Below are positions 61,901 to 64,000 of a stretch of 64,000 nucleotides of DNA, one piece after another. The position numbers and the translations under genes were made by a program. This stretch comes from Begonia masoniana. Its lineage: Eukaryota > Streptophyta > Magnoliopsida > Cucurbitales > Begoniaceae. The notes beneath the pieces are model-generated. The model ran no database searches. It was given only the letters and a program-made list of their open reading frames with translations, and was not told the origin of the DNA. The DNA lies in contig CM039503.1 of assembly GCA_022432975.1 (NCBI GenBank), positions 48,897,259 through 48,961,258 of the forward strand. Reading direction: 5' to 3'. Within the stretch, counting starts at the first letter, position 1. Every line of letters starts with the position of its first letter.

Positions 61901-64000
61901 TCCACCTTACATCTTCCACCTTACATCTTCCACCTTATGTCATCCACCTTACTTCTTCCACCTTACATCTTCCACCTTACGTCTTCCACCTTATGTCATC
62001 CACCTTACATCTTCCACCTTATGTCATCCACCTTACATCTTCCACCTTACGTCTTCCACCTTACGTCTTCCACCTTATGTCATCCACCTTACATCTTCCA
62101 CCTTATGTCATCCACCTTACATCTTCCACCTTACGTCTTCCACCTTACATCTTCCACCTTATGTCATCCACCTTACATCTTCCACCTTATGTCATCCACC
62201 TTACATCTTCCACCTTACGTCTTCCACCTTACGTCTTCCACCTTACGTCTTCCACCTTACGTCTTCCACCTTACATCTTCCACCTTATGTCATCCACCTT
62301 ACATCTTCCACCTTATGTCATCCACCTTACATCTTCCACCTTATGTCATCCACCTTACTTCTTCCACCTTACGTCTTCCACCTTACGTCTTCCACCTTAT
62401 GTCATCCACCTTACTTCTTCCACCTTACATCTTCCACCTTATGTCATCCACCTTACTTCTTCCACCTTACATCTTCCACCTTACATCTTCCACCTTACGT
62501 CTTCCACCTTATGTCATCCACCTTACATCTTCCACCTTATGTCATCCACCTTACATCTTCCACCTTACGTCTTCCACCTTACGTCTTCCACCTTATGTCA
62601 TCCACCTTACATCTTCCACCTTACATCTTCCACCTTATGTCATCCACCTTACATCTTCCACCTTACGTCTTCCACCTTATGTCATCCACCTTACTTCTTC
62701 CACCTTATGTCATCCACCTTACATCTTCCACCTTATGTCATCCACCTTACATCTTCCACCTTACGTCTTCCACCTTACGTCTTCCACCTTACATCTTCCA
62801 CCTTATGTCATCCACCTTACTTCTTCCACCTTACGTCTTCCACCTTACGTCTTCCACCTTACATCTTCCACCTTACGTCTTCCACCTTATGTCATCCACC
62901 TTACATCTTCCACCTTACGTCTTCCACCTTACATCTTCCACCTTACGTCTTCCACCTTACGTCTTCCACCTACATCTTCCACCTTACATCTTCCACCTTA
63001 CGTCTTCCACCTTACGTCTTCCACCTTACATCTTCCACCTTACGTCTTCCACCTTACATCTTCCACCTTACGTCTTCCACCTTACGTCTTCCACCTTACA
63101 TCTTCCACCTACATCTTCCACCTTATGTCATCCACCTTACATCTTCCACCTTATGTCTTCCACCTTACATCTTCCACCTTTTGGCATCCACCTTATATCT
63201 TCCACTTTATATCTTCCACCTTACATCTTCCACCTTATGTCTTCCATCTTAGGTCATCCACCTTACATCTTCCACCTTACATCTTCTACCCTACGTCTTC
63301 CACCTTACATCTTCCACCTTACGTCATCCACCTTACATCTTCCACCTTATGCCTTCCACCTTACATCTTCCATCTTATGTTATCCACCTTATGTCATCCA
63401 CCTTACATCTTTCACCTTATGTCTTCCACCATACGTCTTCTACCTTACATCTTCCACCTTGTGTCATCCACCTTACATCTTCCACCTTACGTCTTCCACC
63501 TTATATCTTTAACCTTACATCTTCCACCATACGTTTTCCACCTTACATCTTTCACCTTACGTCTTCCACCTTATGTTTTCCACTATAAGTCATCCACTGT
63601 ATAGTTTCCAGTTATGTTTTCCATTTCAAAGTATACTGTCATTTGTCTCCATTCGTTCATTTCTGTCTGTTTATTTTCATCGTCCATTTCTGTCATCCTG
63701 TTCTCGTCTAAAGAGGGTACTCGTCCAAATTTTTAGTGTTCCAGTCTTCCTGTTTTTCTGCCAGAACCCTGTTTAAGTCGAAGTCAAGTCCTAGTGAAAA
63801 TCCCAGAACTGTTTTCATTTCTCCCTGCTTTCTGTCTTCCTATTTTCTTCTGTTATTTGTTTATGAAGTTTGATTTTAATATGCCTTCCAGTTTTATTTG
63901 CAGAGAAAATTTATACTCTGTGTAAAGTTTTCAAAAGTTTTATAAATGTTCAAAAAAAAATTAGTCCACGTTTTTGAAATGTCTGGAGTGATGGCTATTC
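58989..64000 (+). mobile_element. 3' LTR of H, continues past the window
   Basis: Matches the 5' LTR from TGTAACACCCGAGATTTTTT. About 40-50 bases of the expected end lie beyond 64000. Intron 1 is absent here too (junction 59355/59356). Compared with the 5' LTR, about 350 bp between the ATCTGTT near 59575 and the array are missing. Confidence 0.9.
59580..63600 (+). repeat. 14-bp satellite array in the 3' LTR of H (about 285 units)
   Basis: Units ACATCTTCCACCTT, ATGTCATCCACCTT, ACGTCTTCCACCTT and ACTTCTTCCACCTT. The first two alternate over long stretches, giving a 28-bp dimer. TTCCGCC units common in the 5' array are absent. The last ~400 bp decay into divergent units. Long open frames are again a by-product. 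Confidence 0.97.

Larger units (their letters stand above)
49644..64000 (+). mobile_element. Non-autonomous LTR element 'H' with giant satellite-bearing LTRs
   Basis: 5' LTR 49644-58742 (about 5.04 kb without insertion I), internal region 58743-58988, 3' LTR from 58989 past the window end. PBS and polypurine tract sit at the right places. No gag-pol beyond a start stub, so it would need proteins from an A/B/C-like relative. The PBS fixes the orientation as plus. Confidence 0.92.

Noticed and set aside
59503..63604. Open frames of 1,249-1,364 codons in the second array
   Set aside because: Same 14-bp satellite effect, inside an LTR.

Overview
The window looks like a repeat-rich, heterochromatin-like stretch of a flowering-plant (probably eudicot) nuclear genome. 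It is AT-rich, has GT-AG introns, contains Ty1/copia and Ty3/gypsy chromovirus retrotransposons, 5S-bearing Cassandra elements and foldback MITEs, and carries one recognisable intact host gene. No bacterial-style operon, RNA gene cluster or CRISPR array is present.

Layout. 1-564: foldback MITE cut by the window edge. 1682-3410: solo LTR with a perfect 5-bp target duplication (TSD). 3646-4713: broken, intron-bearing pieces of an argininosuccinate synthase gene and of a plant putative methyltransferase (PMT) gene side by side. 6161-7258 (minus): intact four-exon universal stress protein gene, 165 aa. 7733-8578: second foldback MITE with 9-bp TSDs. From about 8.6 kb to 49.6 kb: a decayed copia element used as a landing pad. 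Its leader holds solo LTR G (9838-14921), itself split by solo LTR F (10077-12641). Its gag is split by solo LTR E (15913-42091). E holds gypsy element C (18111-41457, minus); C holds D (LTR from 21863) and B (to 40348, minus); B holds A (to 31785, minus), which is young and has an intact 1,473-aa gag-pol. A 100-N gap and a 57-nt poly-T tract mark a place where parts of A, B, C and D are all missing. The copia 3' LTR begins at 45909 and is followed by palindromic and tandem rearrangements and an inverted LTR copy (45.9-49.6 kb).

49644-64000: element H, a non-autonomous LTR element with LTRs of about 5 kb but an internal region of only 246 bp (PBS, a four-codon gag stub, polypurine tract). Each H LTR contains a 14-bp satellite array of about 3.7-4.0 kb. 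The 5' LTR is split by a minus-strand solo LTR (I), which in turn contains a Cassandra array with four LTRs and three internal domains inside a single TSD.

How the parts relate. The LTRs of A, B, C, E, F, G, H and I share a layout: a CT-rich leader, two intron-like intervals with good splice signals around a 46-54 nt mini-exon, then a minisatellite zone often containing TGACGTCA. The minisatellite zone is the likely seed of the 27-bp palindromic array in B and the 14-bp arrays in H. H lacks the first intron exactly at the splice junction, which suggests reverse transcription of spliced RNA. All alignments were made by eye.
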